Program-made: the position numbers and the translations under genes
Assembly (NCBI GenBank): GCA_040544425.1
Contig: JBEONO010000051.1
Location: forward strand, 1-9,611
Direction of reading: 5' to 3'
DNA length: 9,611 nt
From: Solimicrobium sp040544425
Lineage (GTDB): Bacteria > Pseudomonadota > Gammaproteobacteria > Burkholderiales > Burkholderiaceae_D
The notes under the pieces: generated by a model
Told to the model about the DNA's origin: nothing
Database searches by the model: none
What the model saw: only the letters and a program-made list of their open reading frames with translations
Part shown: in pieces, positions 1-7,425 of the stretch
Numbering within the stretch: position 1 is the first letter of the stretch
Layout: each line of letters opens with the position of its first letter

Positions 1-2
1 CA

Positions 3-377
3 GACGCTGCTCTGGTGAATACTATGTTGGATGCTGCCATCGAGACGGTGTCCAGCGGCAGTGATCGACCTGTCGTTCACTCTGATCGTGGTGCCTACAA
101 TCGCTGGCCTGGTTGGCTCTCACGGATGAACAACGCCAAGCTGGTTCGTTCGATGTCACGTAAGGGGTACTCCCCCGACAATGCAGCCTGTGAGGGCTTC
201 TTTGGTAGGCTAAAAACGGAGCTATTCTATCCTCGAAACTGGCAAGATATCACTGTTGAACAGTTCATTGAGATAGTCGATTCCTACATTCGATGGTATA
301 ACGAAAAGCGCATCAAGATTTCCCTTGGTTCACTCAGCCCCCGAGAATATAGACAGAGTCTCGGTATTGCAACATAA
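3..377 (+). CDS. IS3-family transposase OrfB, C-terminal part (5' end outside window)
   Basis: This is the integrase-like (DDE) catalytic part of an IS3-family OrfB transposase, which cuts and joins the element's ends. The frame is open to the left edge; the GTG at 15 and ATG at 24 are internal codons. Visible motifs are HSDRG, which carries the second catalytic Asp, then SMSRKG, then DNA-CEGFFGRLKTEL with the catalytic Glu, and near the end YIRWYNEKRI and LGSLSPREYR, all typical of the family's C-terminal third. The first catalytic Asp lies upstream of the window. No frameshift or stop is visible, so this part could belong to an active transposase. The stop is TAA at 375-377, about 38 bases before the probable IS end. 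Confidence 0.93.
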   Translation, partial: DAALVNTMLDAAIETVSSGSDRPVVHSDRGAYNRWPGWLSRMNNAKLVRSMSRKGYSPDNAACEGFFGRLKTELFYPRNWQDITVEQFIEIVDSYIRWYNEKRIKISLGSLSPREYRQSLGIAT

Positions 378-380
378 ACC

Positions 381-415
381 AGTCCAAGTTTTTATCCGCA
401 CCCCCGGTGGGTCAA
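381..415. repeat. Probable right terminal inverted repeat of the IS3-family element
   Basis: The segment between the transposase stop and the interrupted gene contains a GC-rich block (CCGCACCCCCGGTGGGTCA at 397-415) after AGTCCAAGTTTTTAT. Read from outside on the other strand it begins TGACCCACCGGGGG, the expected form of an IS3-group terminal repeat. The partner repeat at the left end is not in the window, so the inner limit of the repeat is approximate. Confidence 0.6.
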
Positions 416-673
416 TATTCAGTCGGCGCCAACAATCTGACGAAAGGCTGGGCGGAAATTGATGTCCCTTCACAATTGTCGGTTGGACCGAATTTCAGTT
501 TCTCTGTCGATATTTTTAAAACCTACGACACGTCAAACAATTTAAATAGTGCGACGTTCGAAATTCAAAACATGAGTGGCATATCTGCTGGCGGGGGATT
601 CGTGGTTCCGCCATCTGTGGCAATCAATAAAAAATCAGTTAGTCGGCATGACCTACACGGAGAAATACAATGA
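416..673 (+). pseudogene. 3' fragment of an unrecognised gene cut by the IS element
   Basis: An open frame runs from the IS end to TGA at 671-673 and encodes about 85 residues with normal coding character. A GTG at 407 in the same frame lies inside the IS end and is probably not a native start. The residues include a glycine-rich stretch (GISAGGGFVVPP) and a beta-like alternation (SVDIFKTYDTSNNL, ATFEIQNM); no family is recognised. Its stop overlaps the start of the downstream Rhs gene as ATGA at 670-673, which suggests the intact gene was the first gene of an operon with the Rhs protein. It could have encoded a surface or adaptor protein, but nothing in the fragment shows this. Confidence 0.5.
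658..664 (+). promoter_or_regulatory. Ribosome binding site of the Rhs gene
   Basis: CGGAGAA contains GGAG at 659-662, seven bases before the ATG at 670. It supports this start, and so does the signal peptide that begins there. No convincing promoter was found between the IS end and this site. Confidence 0.6.
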
Positions 674-3600
674 AAACCGGATTACGTATTCGACTAGCGG
701 CAATCGTAGTTGTCCCGGCAATTTGCCTCGCCTCGCTGGCAGTGTACGCGGGCGGGTACGTGCCACCCAAAGGCACATTGCTGGTTCAGGCAACGTCCAT
801 ATCCTTGGCTGGCACCTCAAATGTCACGCCCACATTTAATAACGCGACGTTGACGAATCAGAATAACATCGCTGAGGTCAACAACAATCCGATCAAAACC
901 CCATCCACGACCGACCCCGTATCGACAGTCACTGGAAATAACTACCACGACGAAACCGATTTTACAATTAAAGGCCGTGCCGGACTGAATTACGCCTTTA
1001 CCCGAACGTTTAATAGCGCTTCATCCTCAACGGCTATCGACAAGGGCTTAGGCTTTGGCTGGGTGCACAGCTACGCGATGCGCTTAAAGTCGAACGATTA
1101 CGGCGCTTGTCCGAATTGTACTCAGGCGCAGGCCACTGTGAATGGTAATGGCAAGACCAGTTCTATTACCTATACCGATGAACGCGGCGGCGATCATAAT
1201 TACCTGGTCAACGAAGCTACGTATGGGGTGACACCACCGGCCGGCGAGTTTGATAATCTGGCGTTCGATACCCCATCGGCAGGCCAGCACACATTAACGT
1301 TTCGGAACGGCACAAAATACGTTTTTCAAACGATTGGTGCCGGAGTTCTCAAGACGACTCCCAATACGATTGCCCGGCTGATCCAGATCGCTGATCCGTG
1401 GGGCAATCAGTTAAATTTGACTTATGACGCCACTGGCCGGTTATCGACAATCACCGACAATCTGGGCATCGCAGGCCGGACAGGCCTGACATTCGCCTAC
1501 GATGGTAATAACCATTTACAGACTATCTCCGATTGGTCAGGCAGAAAATGGACTTATGTCGTCGACAGTAATGGCAATCTCGCGTCCTACAAGAGCCCAC
1601 AACCTCTGATAACGGGAACAACAACGATTGCGTATGCCTACGCGCCCAACTCCCATAATTTAACCAAGGTGAGCAAGCCACTGCGTAACGTCGCCACCAA
1701 TTTTACCTACTATGAAAACGGACGCACTTTTAACGATTCCGATGCGCTTGGCAATGCCGAGACGTTGGACTACGATTTGTTTCGCAGTTCGACCAGGGTA
1801 ACTGATCCGTTAGGTGGCATCCGTTCTTACGAGTATGACAGTTCTGGGCGTATGATTAAGCTCACTGAGCCGGACGGTGCGATTCTCATGTTCAAAAACC
1901 AGCCGGATGGATTGCGTTACGCAAAGCGCGATGGTCTGGGATACCTGACGCAATACAGCTACAAGAGCGACAAAACGTTCAATACGGCCAGTGATACCTT
2001 TGGCAACGTGACGCGAGAACAGGATCCATTATTACAAACAGTCGACACCACGTATGGCCCTTATGATCAAGTGGCCAGCGTTAAAGACAAGCGCGGCACG
2101 ACTTCCACGACCAGTTTTTATAGCGGCAGCGGAACCTGTATCGCAGCTGGTAAGCCAAATACGGTGACGTTGTCCACGTTAAGTGGCAGCAGTAACGTAA
2201 AGCTGCGCAGTTATTGCTGGAACAGCGATGCTACGCTCGCTTCACAAACCGATTATCTAAGTCCTACCGATACCACTAAAACTCGGGTAACAACTTACAC
2301 CTATGACACCGCAGCGCATTTGAACGTGCAAAGCGTAACAATCACGGGTTGGGATGGCACCAGTGTTACAAAAAACTTTACCTATGACAACCTGGGGCGC
2401 AAAGCGACCGAAACGTTAGCGCGCCGTGTATCGCCAACCAATTCCGCCACGGTCAATCTGACAACTATCACGACCTATGACGCTTTAGATCGCATTCAGC
2501 AGGTGCAGGATGCGGTGGGTGACTTATTTATTAATCGCTATGACGATAATGGCAAGAACTGGCAAATTACCCACCAGTACAAAAAATCCGATGGGACGTT
2601 TGATGTCCGTAACATTGTTACGCGCACCTACGATTCAGCTGACCGTGTGCAATACGAAACCGATGCGTTGGGCGGTATCACGGTCTATTCGTATGACCAT
2701 GCTGGCAACGTCATCAGCGTGTCCGATCCTGAAAGCCACCAGTTGGCATACCAATATGATTCCATGAATAGGCGTATATCGGTCACAGATGCAGACGACC
2801 GGACGATAAGAACCAGTTACGATCTGGCTGGGCACGCTCTCAGTGTCACCAATGGTAACGGCGAAACAATCACGACTTCCTACGACGCACTGGGGCGGCC
2901 ATTGACCGTTCAGGACGCGCATGGCTACCTCACCACATTCAGCTTTGACGCAAACAACAATCGCAAATGCGTGATCGATGCCAACGCACAGGCCAATCTG
3001 CAACCAAAGAATTCAGACGGTTGTACGGTTTCTACGCAATTCGATGAACTGAACCGTTCGACCTTACAACGCGATGCCTTAAACGGCACAACACAAACCA
3101 CGTATGACTTGTTGGGCAATCCGGTCACGCAGATTGACGCAGAAGGTCGTCTCTACGCTTGGGGCTATGATGGACTCGGGCGCATGATCAGCGAAACCGA
3201 TCCGACCGGTGCCACCACGAATTATGCGCTGGACCAAGCTGGAAATATTTACCAAAAGACCAACCGACTTGCCGAAACAACGCAGATTGCTTTTGATAAC
3301 CTCAATCGACCAATTAACGTCAGCTATTTAAAAGATGGCACCAGTGAAGCTTTTGGTTATGACCAGGCCGGAAATCTCAACTCTGCGGCGAACAATAATA
3401 TCGGCTATTCCATGAAGTACGATAACCTGAATCGCCTGCTTAACAAAATTGACAGTCGCAGTGGTCTTTCGCTGTCCTTTACGTGGGACAAGGCAAGTCA
3501 CATGCAAACCAAGACCACTTATCAGAACAGTACCACCCATTATACCTATGACGGTGCCGGGACGCTGGTGTCGATCTTCAATCCGGACTACCTGACGGTA

Positions 3601-5325
3601 AACTATCAGTACGACAATGCCGGGCGAGTCCTGTCCCGCGTCATGAGCAGCGGCGCGAAAAGTATTTATACGTATGACTCTGGTGGCTGGCTGCAAACGA
3701 TCAATCAATTTGATGCCACTGGAACGACAGTTGCCAACCAATCTTATACGCGTGACCATGTCGGCAATATCACTGGTACGAGCGTGATTGCCGGTGCGAC
3801 ACCTGGCAGCATCTCTTACACGCTGGATGCGTTGTACCGATTGACCGCCGTCAATGCGCCGAACACAGCAAATAGCGAAGGTTTTACTTACGACCACATC
3901 GGCAATCGCATGACCCGTACCGTTGGCGGCACCACCATCGGTGCAACGGGCACGGTTACACGCTACTACAATTATTTATTGGCCAGCCAGACTGGTGCCG
4001 TGGTGGGTTATACGCCGACCTACCACCACCGTTTAAACACCATCACTATCGGCAGCATAAGTGGCTCAACGGAATCCGGCTTCGGTTTTGATATGGAAGG
4101 ACGTTTGACCAGTCAAACTGGACTCACACCGCGCACACTGACGTGGGATGCCAAAGGTCGCATGAAAACAGTGCTTCAAAACAGTTCAACTGAGACTTAT
4201 CGCTATGACCCCAACAACTATCGGATCGGTCGGTTAGGAGGTATGCTGGGCACGCTGGATTACTATCTGGAAGGCGAGCATCTGGAATCAGTGGTTCAAA
4301 CTGGTTCAGTTGTTGAAAAATACTTCCGTGGTTCCAGCACAGATGAACTGGTGGCGGGATTTGAAATGCAAAACGGTGAATTCGTGCCAACCATGTACCA
4401 GCATGACCAGGTCAACAGTGTGGTCGCAGAAAGCAACGTTACTGGTGGCACGCAAGCAAGTTTCACCTATACTTCGTTTGGACAAACTCAGGCGATTTCA
4501 GGTACACAGGCAAGCCGGTTAAAATTCACTGGACGTGAAGATGATGGTAACGGGTTGTACTATTATCGGGCGCGATATTACGATCCAGTGATTGGCCGGT
4601 TTATCAGCGAAGATCCGAAGAAGTTTGCAGCAGGGATTAATTTCTACGCCTACACGAACAATAATCCTGTGAATGGCAACGATCCATACGGATTCCAGGT
4701 CACTGTAACCGGCGGAAATAATACTTATAACATCGCATTTAACAACGTCTATTTCACAGGGTGTGGTAGCACCTGTGCTGTGTTTGCAACTAAATATGTC
4801 AATGCAACGCAGACCCTACTTAGTGGCCAGTTTCCGCCATACCAAGTGAATACCACTGTCACCTTAGCTCCTGGTAACGCTCCAGTTTTTGGCGGGATTC
4901 AGATAAATGTTAGTCCTGGGACCACCCTTGGCACTGTCAATGGACTAACAAAGACAGGAGAGGCCGGACTTGCAGATCCAAATACAAGCGATGCTTCGGT
5001 ATATGCGAATATTCCTGCGGGGGCGAATAAAACTACGATCGCACATGAAGACTTTCACTTGCTCGCTCCCAACGTGGACTATGCCGGGCACGATCTACCA
5101 GGCAATGACATTATGAGTCTATACGATCCCAACGTATCACGTAAAGTGACCGGAAGTGACTTCACACAAGCGTTTGGGTCTTTGCCTTCTACATCTGGTG
5201 TCCACAACGAACTGTCCGATGGCGGCGACACCAATACGACGTCTGATCAGGGCGCTGCAGGTGGCTTTCTAATTTATCCGAATAAGCCGAATTCAAATCA
5301 ATCACTGTCTGTATATTCAAAATGA
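670..5325 (+). CDS. Secreted Rhs/YD-repeat toxin with C-terminal metzincin-like metallopeptidase domain
   Basis: This 1551-residue polymorphic toxin has four visible parts. A Sec signal peptide occupies residues 1-27 (basic n-region, hydrophobic IVVVPAICLASLAV, cleavage after VYA). A DUF6531-like module follows at about 80-140 (PVSTVTGN, DFTIKGRAGLNYAFTRTFNS, GFGWVHSYAMRL). Many YD repeats (YDxxGR, GNxxxxxD) run from about 240 to 1290 and should form the cocoon-like shell that encloses the toxin in Rhs proteins. The conserved core end lies at about 1275-1342 (GLYYYRARYYDP, GRFISEDPKKF, NNNPVNGNDPYGF). The toxin spans about 1343-1551. It carries HEDFH at 1459-1463 (HExxH zinc site with catalytic E1460), a candidate third ligand H1474 in GHD, and a Met-turn-like DIM at 1480-1482, in the order seen in matrixins. 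The signal peptide and the secreted partner encoded next door suggest an extracytoplasmic target. The protein ends in the shared tail YPNKPN...VYSK. Protease activity is predicted, not shown. Confidence 0.9.
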   Translation: MKTGLRIRLAAIVVVPAICLASLAVYAGGYVPPKGTLLVQATSISLAGTSNVTPTFNNATLTNQNNIAEVNNNPIKTPSTTDPVSTVTGNNYHDETDFTIKGRAGLNYAFTRTFNSASSSTAIDKGLGFGWVHSYAMRLKSNDYGACPNCTQAQATVNGNGKTSSITYTDERGGDHNYLVNEATYGVTPPAGEFDNLAFDTPSAGQHTLTFRNGTKYVFQTIGAGVLKTTPNTIARLIQIADPWGNQLNLTYDATGRLSTITDNLGIAGRTGLTFAYDGNNHLQTISDWSGRKWTYVVDSNGNLASYKSPQPLITGTTTIAYAYAPNSHNLTKVSKPLRNVATNFTYYENGRTFNDSDALGNAETLDYDLFRSSTRVTDPLGGIRSYEYDSSGRMIKLTEPDGAILMFKNQPDGLRYAKRDGLGYLTQYSYKSDKTFNTASDTFGNVTREQDPLLQTVDTTYGPYDQVASVKDKRGTTSTTSFYSGSGTCIAAGKPNTVTLSTLSGSSNVKLRSYCWNSDATLASQTDYLSPTDTTKTRVTTYTYDTAAHLNVQSVTITGWDGTSVTKNFTYDNLGRKATETLARRVSPTNSATVNLTTITTYDALDRIQQVQDAVGDLFINRYDDNGKNWQITHQYKKSDGTFDVRNIVTRTYDSADRVQYETDALGGITVYSYDHAGNVISVSDPESHQLAYQYDSMNRRISVTDADDRTIRTSYDLAGHALSVTNGNGETITTSYDALGRPLTVQDAHGYLTTFSFDANNNRKCVIDANAQANLQPKNSDGCTVSTQFDELNRSTLQRDALNGTTQTTYDLLGNPVTQIDAEGRLYAWGYDGLGRMISETDPTGATTNYALDQAGNIYQKTNRLAETTQIAFDNLNRPINVSYLKDGTSEAFGYDQAGNLNSAANNNIGYSMKYDNLNRLLNKIDSRSGLSLSFTWDKASHMQTKTTYQNSTTHYTYDGAGTLVSIFNPDYLTVNYQYDNAGRVLSRVMSSGAKSIYTYDSGGWLQTINQFDATGTTVANQSYTRDHVGNITGTSVIAGATPGSISYTLDALYRLTAVNAPNTANSEGFTYDHIGNRMTRTVGGTTIGATGTVTRYYNYLLASQTGAVVGYTPTYHHRLNTITIGSISGSTESGFGFDMEGRLTSQTGLTPRTLTWDAKGRMKTVLQNSSTETYRYDPNNYRIGRLGGMLGTLDYYLEGEHLESVVQTGSVVEKYFRGSSTDELVAGFEMQNGEFVPTMYQHDQVNSVVAESNVTGGTQASFTYTSFGQTQAISGTQASRLKFTGREDDGNGLYYYRARYYDPVIGRFISEDPKKFAAGINFYAYTNNNPVNGNDPYGFQVTVTGGNNTYNIAFNNVYFTGCGSTCAVFATKYVNATQTLLSGQFPPYQVNTTVTLAPGNAPVFGGIQINVSPGTTLGTVNGLTKTGEAGLADPNTSDASVYANIPAGANKTTIAHEDFHLLAPNVDYAGHDLPGNDIMSLYDPNVSRKVTGSDFTQAFGSLPSTSGVHNELSDGGDTNTTSDQGAAGGFLIYPNKPNSNQSLSVYSK
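3856..4692 (+). repeat. Rhs core end, copy 1 (837-bp duplication with 5944-6780)
   Basis: This stretch encodes residues 1063-1341 of the Rhs protein and aligns with 5944-6780 at a constant offset of 2088 bases, without indels. Most differences are silent third-position changes. A few change residues, for example Y to C and T to I around 3966-3992. It is the natural homology block through which the displaced downstream module could be exchanged into the active gene. Confidence 0.9.
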
Positions 5326-5858
5326 TTTCTTATTCCAACTCCCAGACCTGGCTGCGTGCCTCCTTTGGACTGATTTTTTTTGTGCATAATCTATCCTTCG
5401 CATGCGAATGCATACCGGCTAGTGACGAAGAGCAATTTTGTCGAGCCCAAAATGTCGTGCTAGGGCAAGTTGTCACGACGTTTAATACATATGATCCGAC
5501 CTTACCCTTTGAATCCTATGCTTCATCGATGACACAGACAGCCCAATCGCAACGAATGACAATTGCGGAGATCATTGTAAAGCACATATTTAAAGGATCT
5601 CCAACATCTCGAACCTTTGTGTTTACAAGTGGGACAGCGTCGGCTTGTGCAGTAAAACTTGATTCTGGTGATCCTGTTCTTCTGAATATTTCGCCATCAG
5701 GTTCAGTCACTACGTGCGGTGGGAACGTTGTTGACATCAACGTTGGCACACCACAAGGGTTAGCGGCCATGAAGCGCCACAAAGAATTGGAAGACAAATG
5801 GAAGGCGGATGCGGGCAAATTTTGCGAAAAATATCTACCTGTCATTCAATCGAAGTGA
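5322..5858 (+). CDS. Predicted secreted TIMP-like (NTR-fold) immunity protein against the metallopeptidase toxin
   Basis: The 178-residue product is the predicted immunity partner of the toxin just upstream. The start overlaps the toxin stop as ATGA with no clear ribosome site, so translation is probably coupled. A signal peptide ends in LSFA, which would leave Cys28 as residue 1 of the mature chain. The mature start CECIPASDEEQFC has cysteines at 1, 3 and 13, with Pro5 and Phe12, as in human TIMP-1 (CTCVPPHPQTAFC). Six cysteines in all (28, 30, 40, 109, 132, 168) equal the count and order in the TIMP N-domain, where pairs 1-4, 2-5 and 3-6 bond. IFKG (89-92) followed by a strand and SAC, and later TTC, also recall NTR domains. 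In TIMPs the free amino group and carbonyl of Cys1 bind the catalytic zinc. By analogy this protein would block the HEDFH site in the periplasm. SFAC is a poor lipobox, so lipidation is unlikely. The fold assignment is inferred from motif spacing. Confidence 0.75.
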   Translation: MISYSNSQTWLRASFGLIFFVHNLSFACECIPASDEEQFCRAQNVVLGQVVTTFNTYDPTLPFESYASSMTQTAQSQRMTIAEIIVKHIFKGSPTSRTFVFTSGTASACAVKLDSGDPVLLNISPSGSVTTCGGNVVDINVGTPQGLAAMKRHKELEDKWKADAGKFCEKYLPVIQSK

Positions 5859-5884
5859 TTTGTTGATTTAGCCCAAATACCCGT

Positions 5885-5930
5885 CTAGGAAATTTTTTGC
5901 AATTTGAGGAGAATCCGTCTTCATTAAATC
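5885..5930. repeat. Intermodule repeat, copy A (~47 bp, partner at 8857-8903)
   Basis: CTAGGAAATTTTTT followed by a TTGAGGAGAATCCGTC block recurs at 8857-8903 with about five mismatches and one base of difference in the T run. This copy lies in the gap between the first immunity gene and the displaced Rhs module, which starts about 14 bases further on. No start codon or hairpin terminator is evident in it. It may mark a junction where modules were joined, or be a remnant of a shared 3' flank. Confidence 0.75.
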
Positions 5931-5943
5931 CGCGCAAACCGTT

Positions 5944-6780
5944 GCACCCAACACAGCAAATAGCGAAGGTTTCACTTACGACCACATCGGCAATCGCATG
6001 ACCCGTACCGTGGGCGGCACTACCATCGGCGCAACGGGCACGGTTACACGCTACTGCAATTATTTATTAGCTAGCCAGATTGGTGCCGTGGTGGGTTATA
6101 CGCCGACCTACCGCCACCGTTTAAACACCATCACTATCGGCAGCGTAAGCGGCTCAACGGAATCTGGTTTCGGTTTTGATATGGAAGGACGTTTGACCAA
6201 CCAAACCGGACTCACGCCGCGCACGCTGACATGGGATGCCAAAGGTCGCATGAACACGATGCTGCAAAAAAGTTCAACTGAGACTTATCGCTATGACCCC
6301 AACAACTATCGGATCGGTCGGTTAGGCGGTATGCTGGGCACGCTTGACTACTATCTCGAAGGCGAACACCTGGAATCAGTGGTGCAAGCTGGTACTGTGG
6401 TTGAAAAATACTTCCGTGGTTCCAGCGTTGATGAGCTAGTCGCGGGATTTGAAATGCAAAACCGGGAATTCGTGCCAACCATGTACCAGCATGACCAGGT
6501 CAACAGTGTGGTGGCCGAAAGTAACGTCAGTGGCGGCACGCAAGCAAGTTTTACCTATACATCGTTTGGACAAACGCAGGCGATTTCTGGCACGCAGGCG
6601 AGCCGGTTAAAATTCACTGGACGGGAAGACGATGGGAATGGATTGTACTATTATCGGGCTCGATATTATGACCCTATGGTTGGCCGGTTTATCAGCGAGG
6701 ATCCAAAGAAATTCAAAGCGGGCATTAATTTTTATTCCTACGCGAACAATAATCCAATTAATGGGAACGATCCATATGGA
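5944..6780 (+). repeat. Rhs core end, copy 2 (duplication of 3856-4692)
   Basis: This is the displaced copy of the Rhs core end; homology to the active gene begins sharply at 5944 just after the intermodule repeat. The reading frame is intact throughout, which argues for recent duplication, purifying selection or gene conversion rather than drift. Confidence 0.9.
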
Positions 6781-7425
6781 TTCCAGGTCAATATAACCGG
6801 CGGAAACAACGTCTACAACGTCGCATTTACAAATGTCTATTTTACCGGCAGCGGATATACCCCAGCGTTTCAGCAACAATACATTAATGCCACGCAACGC
6901 GGTCTTTCAGGTAATTTTCCACCGTATACGATCAATACTACAGTCTCAGTATCGCCTGGAAATGTGCCAGTTTTTGGTGGAATTCAAATTGATGTGGTTT
7001 CAGCACGTAATCTTGGGAAAGACCAGAATGGAAATATAATCCAAGGACAAGCTGGTGTGGCAAATCCATTCACTAGCAACGCATCGTTATCTGCACAGTT
7101 TCCAGCAAGTGCAAACAACGCTACGATTTTGCATGAAGACTTTCATTTGATGACAGAAGGGCAAGCAAACGTCTTTAGTGGCCATGATCAACAAGGTACC
7201 GACATTATGAGTGCGGATGTCCCAGGCGTTAAGCGGACAGTGACAGGGAATGATTTCACACAAGCGTTTGCCGCGCACGGACAAAATGGAACTCCAAGTG
7301 TCCAAAATGATGTCTCTGGTGGTGAAGATACTAGCGCTGGAGCGAATCCTGGCGCAGATGGGGGATTTTTACTGTATCCAAGCAAACCAAATACCAATCA
7401 ATCGCAATCCGTATATTCAAAATGA
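5998..7425 (+). CDS. Displaced (orphan) Rhs C-terminal module with a second metzincin-like toxin
   Basis: The frame is open from 5908, but no ATG, GTG or TTG occurs before the ATG at 5998, which matches an internal Met of the full-length gene. There is no signal peptide, DUF6531-like module or proper ribosome site, so this is probably a silent module that becomes functional only after recombination into the gene at 670. From 5998 it has 475 residues: YD/Rhs core end to about 261 (YYYRARYYDP, GRFISEDPKKF, NDPYGF), then a toxin domain. The toxin has HEDFH at 379-383, GHD with H396 and DIM with M404, followed by a VTGNDFTQAF block also present in the first toxin. The H383-H396 gap is two residues longer than in copy 1. 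The tail is YPSKPNTN...VYSK. The Cys pair of copy 1 (CGSTC) is absent here. The homologous body makes it a variant of the same toxin family rather than a swapped activity. Confidence 0.8.
   Translation: MTRTVGGTTIGATGTVTRYCNYLLASQIGAVVGYTPTYRHRLNTITIGSVSGSTESGFGFDMEGRLTNQTGLTPRTLTWDAKGRMNTMLQKSSTETYRYDPNNYRIGRLGGMLGTLDYYLEGEHLESVVQAGTVVEKYFRGSSVDELVAGFEMQNREFVPTMYQHDQVNSVVAESNVSGGTQASFTYTSFGQTQAISGTQASRLKFTGREDDGNGLYYYRARYYDPMVGRFISEDPKKFKAGINFYSYANNNPINGNDPYGFQVNITGGNNVYNVAFTNVYFTGSGYTPAFQQQYINATQRGLSGNFPPYTINTTVSVSPGNVPVFGGIQIDVVSARNLGKDQNGNIIQGQAGVANPFTSNASLSAQFPASANNATILHEDFHLMTEGQANVFSGHDQQGTDIMSADVPGVKRTVTGNDFTQAFAAHGQNGTPSVQNDVSGGEDTSAGANPGADGGFLLYPSKPNTNQSQSVYSK

Larger units (their letters stand above)
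1..415 (+). mobile_element. Right-hand part of an IS3-family insertion sequence
   Basis: The element enters from the left edge of the window and holds the 3' part of its transposase gene, about 40 bases of non-coding end and a candidate terminal repeat finishing in TCA at 413-415. IS3-family elements normally end in 5'-TG...CA-3', which fits. Immediately after 415 an open frame starts abruptly with no start codon of its own, as expected for a gene interrupted by the insertion. The left end and the target duplication lie outside the window or cannot be recognised, so whether the element is complete is unknown. The exact boundary at 415 is inferred from the TCA end and from the change in coding character. 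Confidence 0.8.

Noticed and set aside
1500..3700. Repeated YD-type segments considered as a DNA repeat array or CRISPR.
   Set aside because: The periodicity is at protein level (YDxxGR/GN motifs), with variable DNA sequence and spacing, as normal for Rhs proteins.
3328..3897. A 189-codon minus-strand open frame inside the Rhs gene.
   Set aside because: It is antisense to YD-repeat coding sequence whose periodic composition often leaves long open shadows. No recognisable protein features or start signals were seen.
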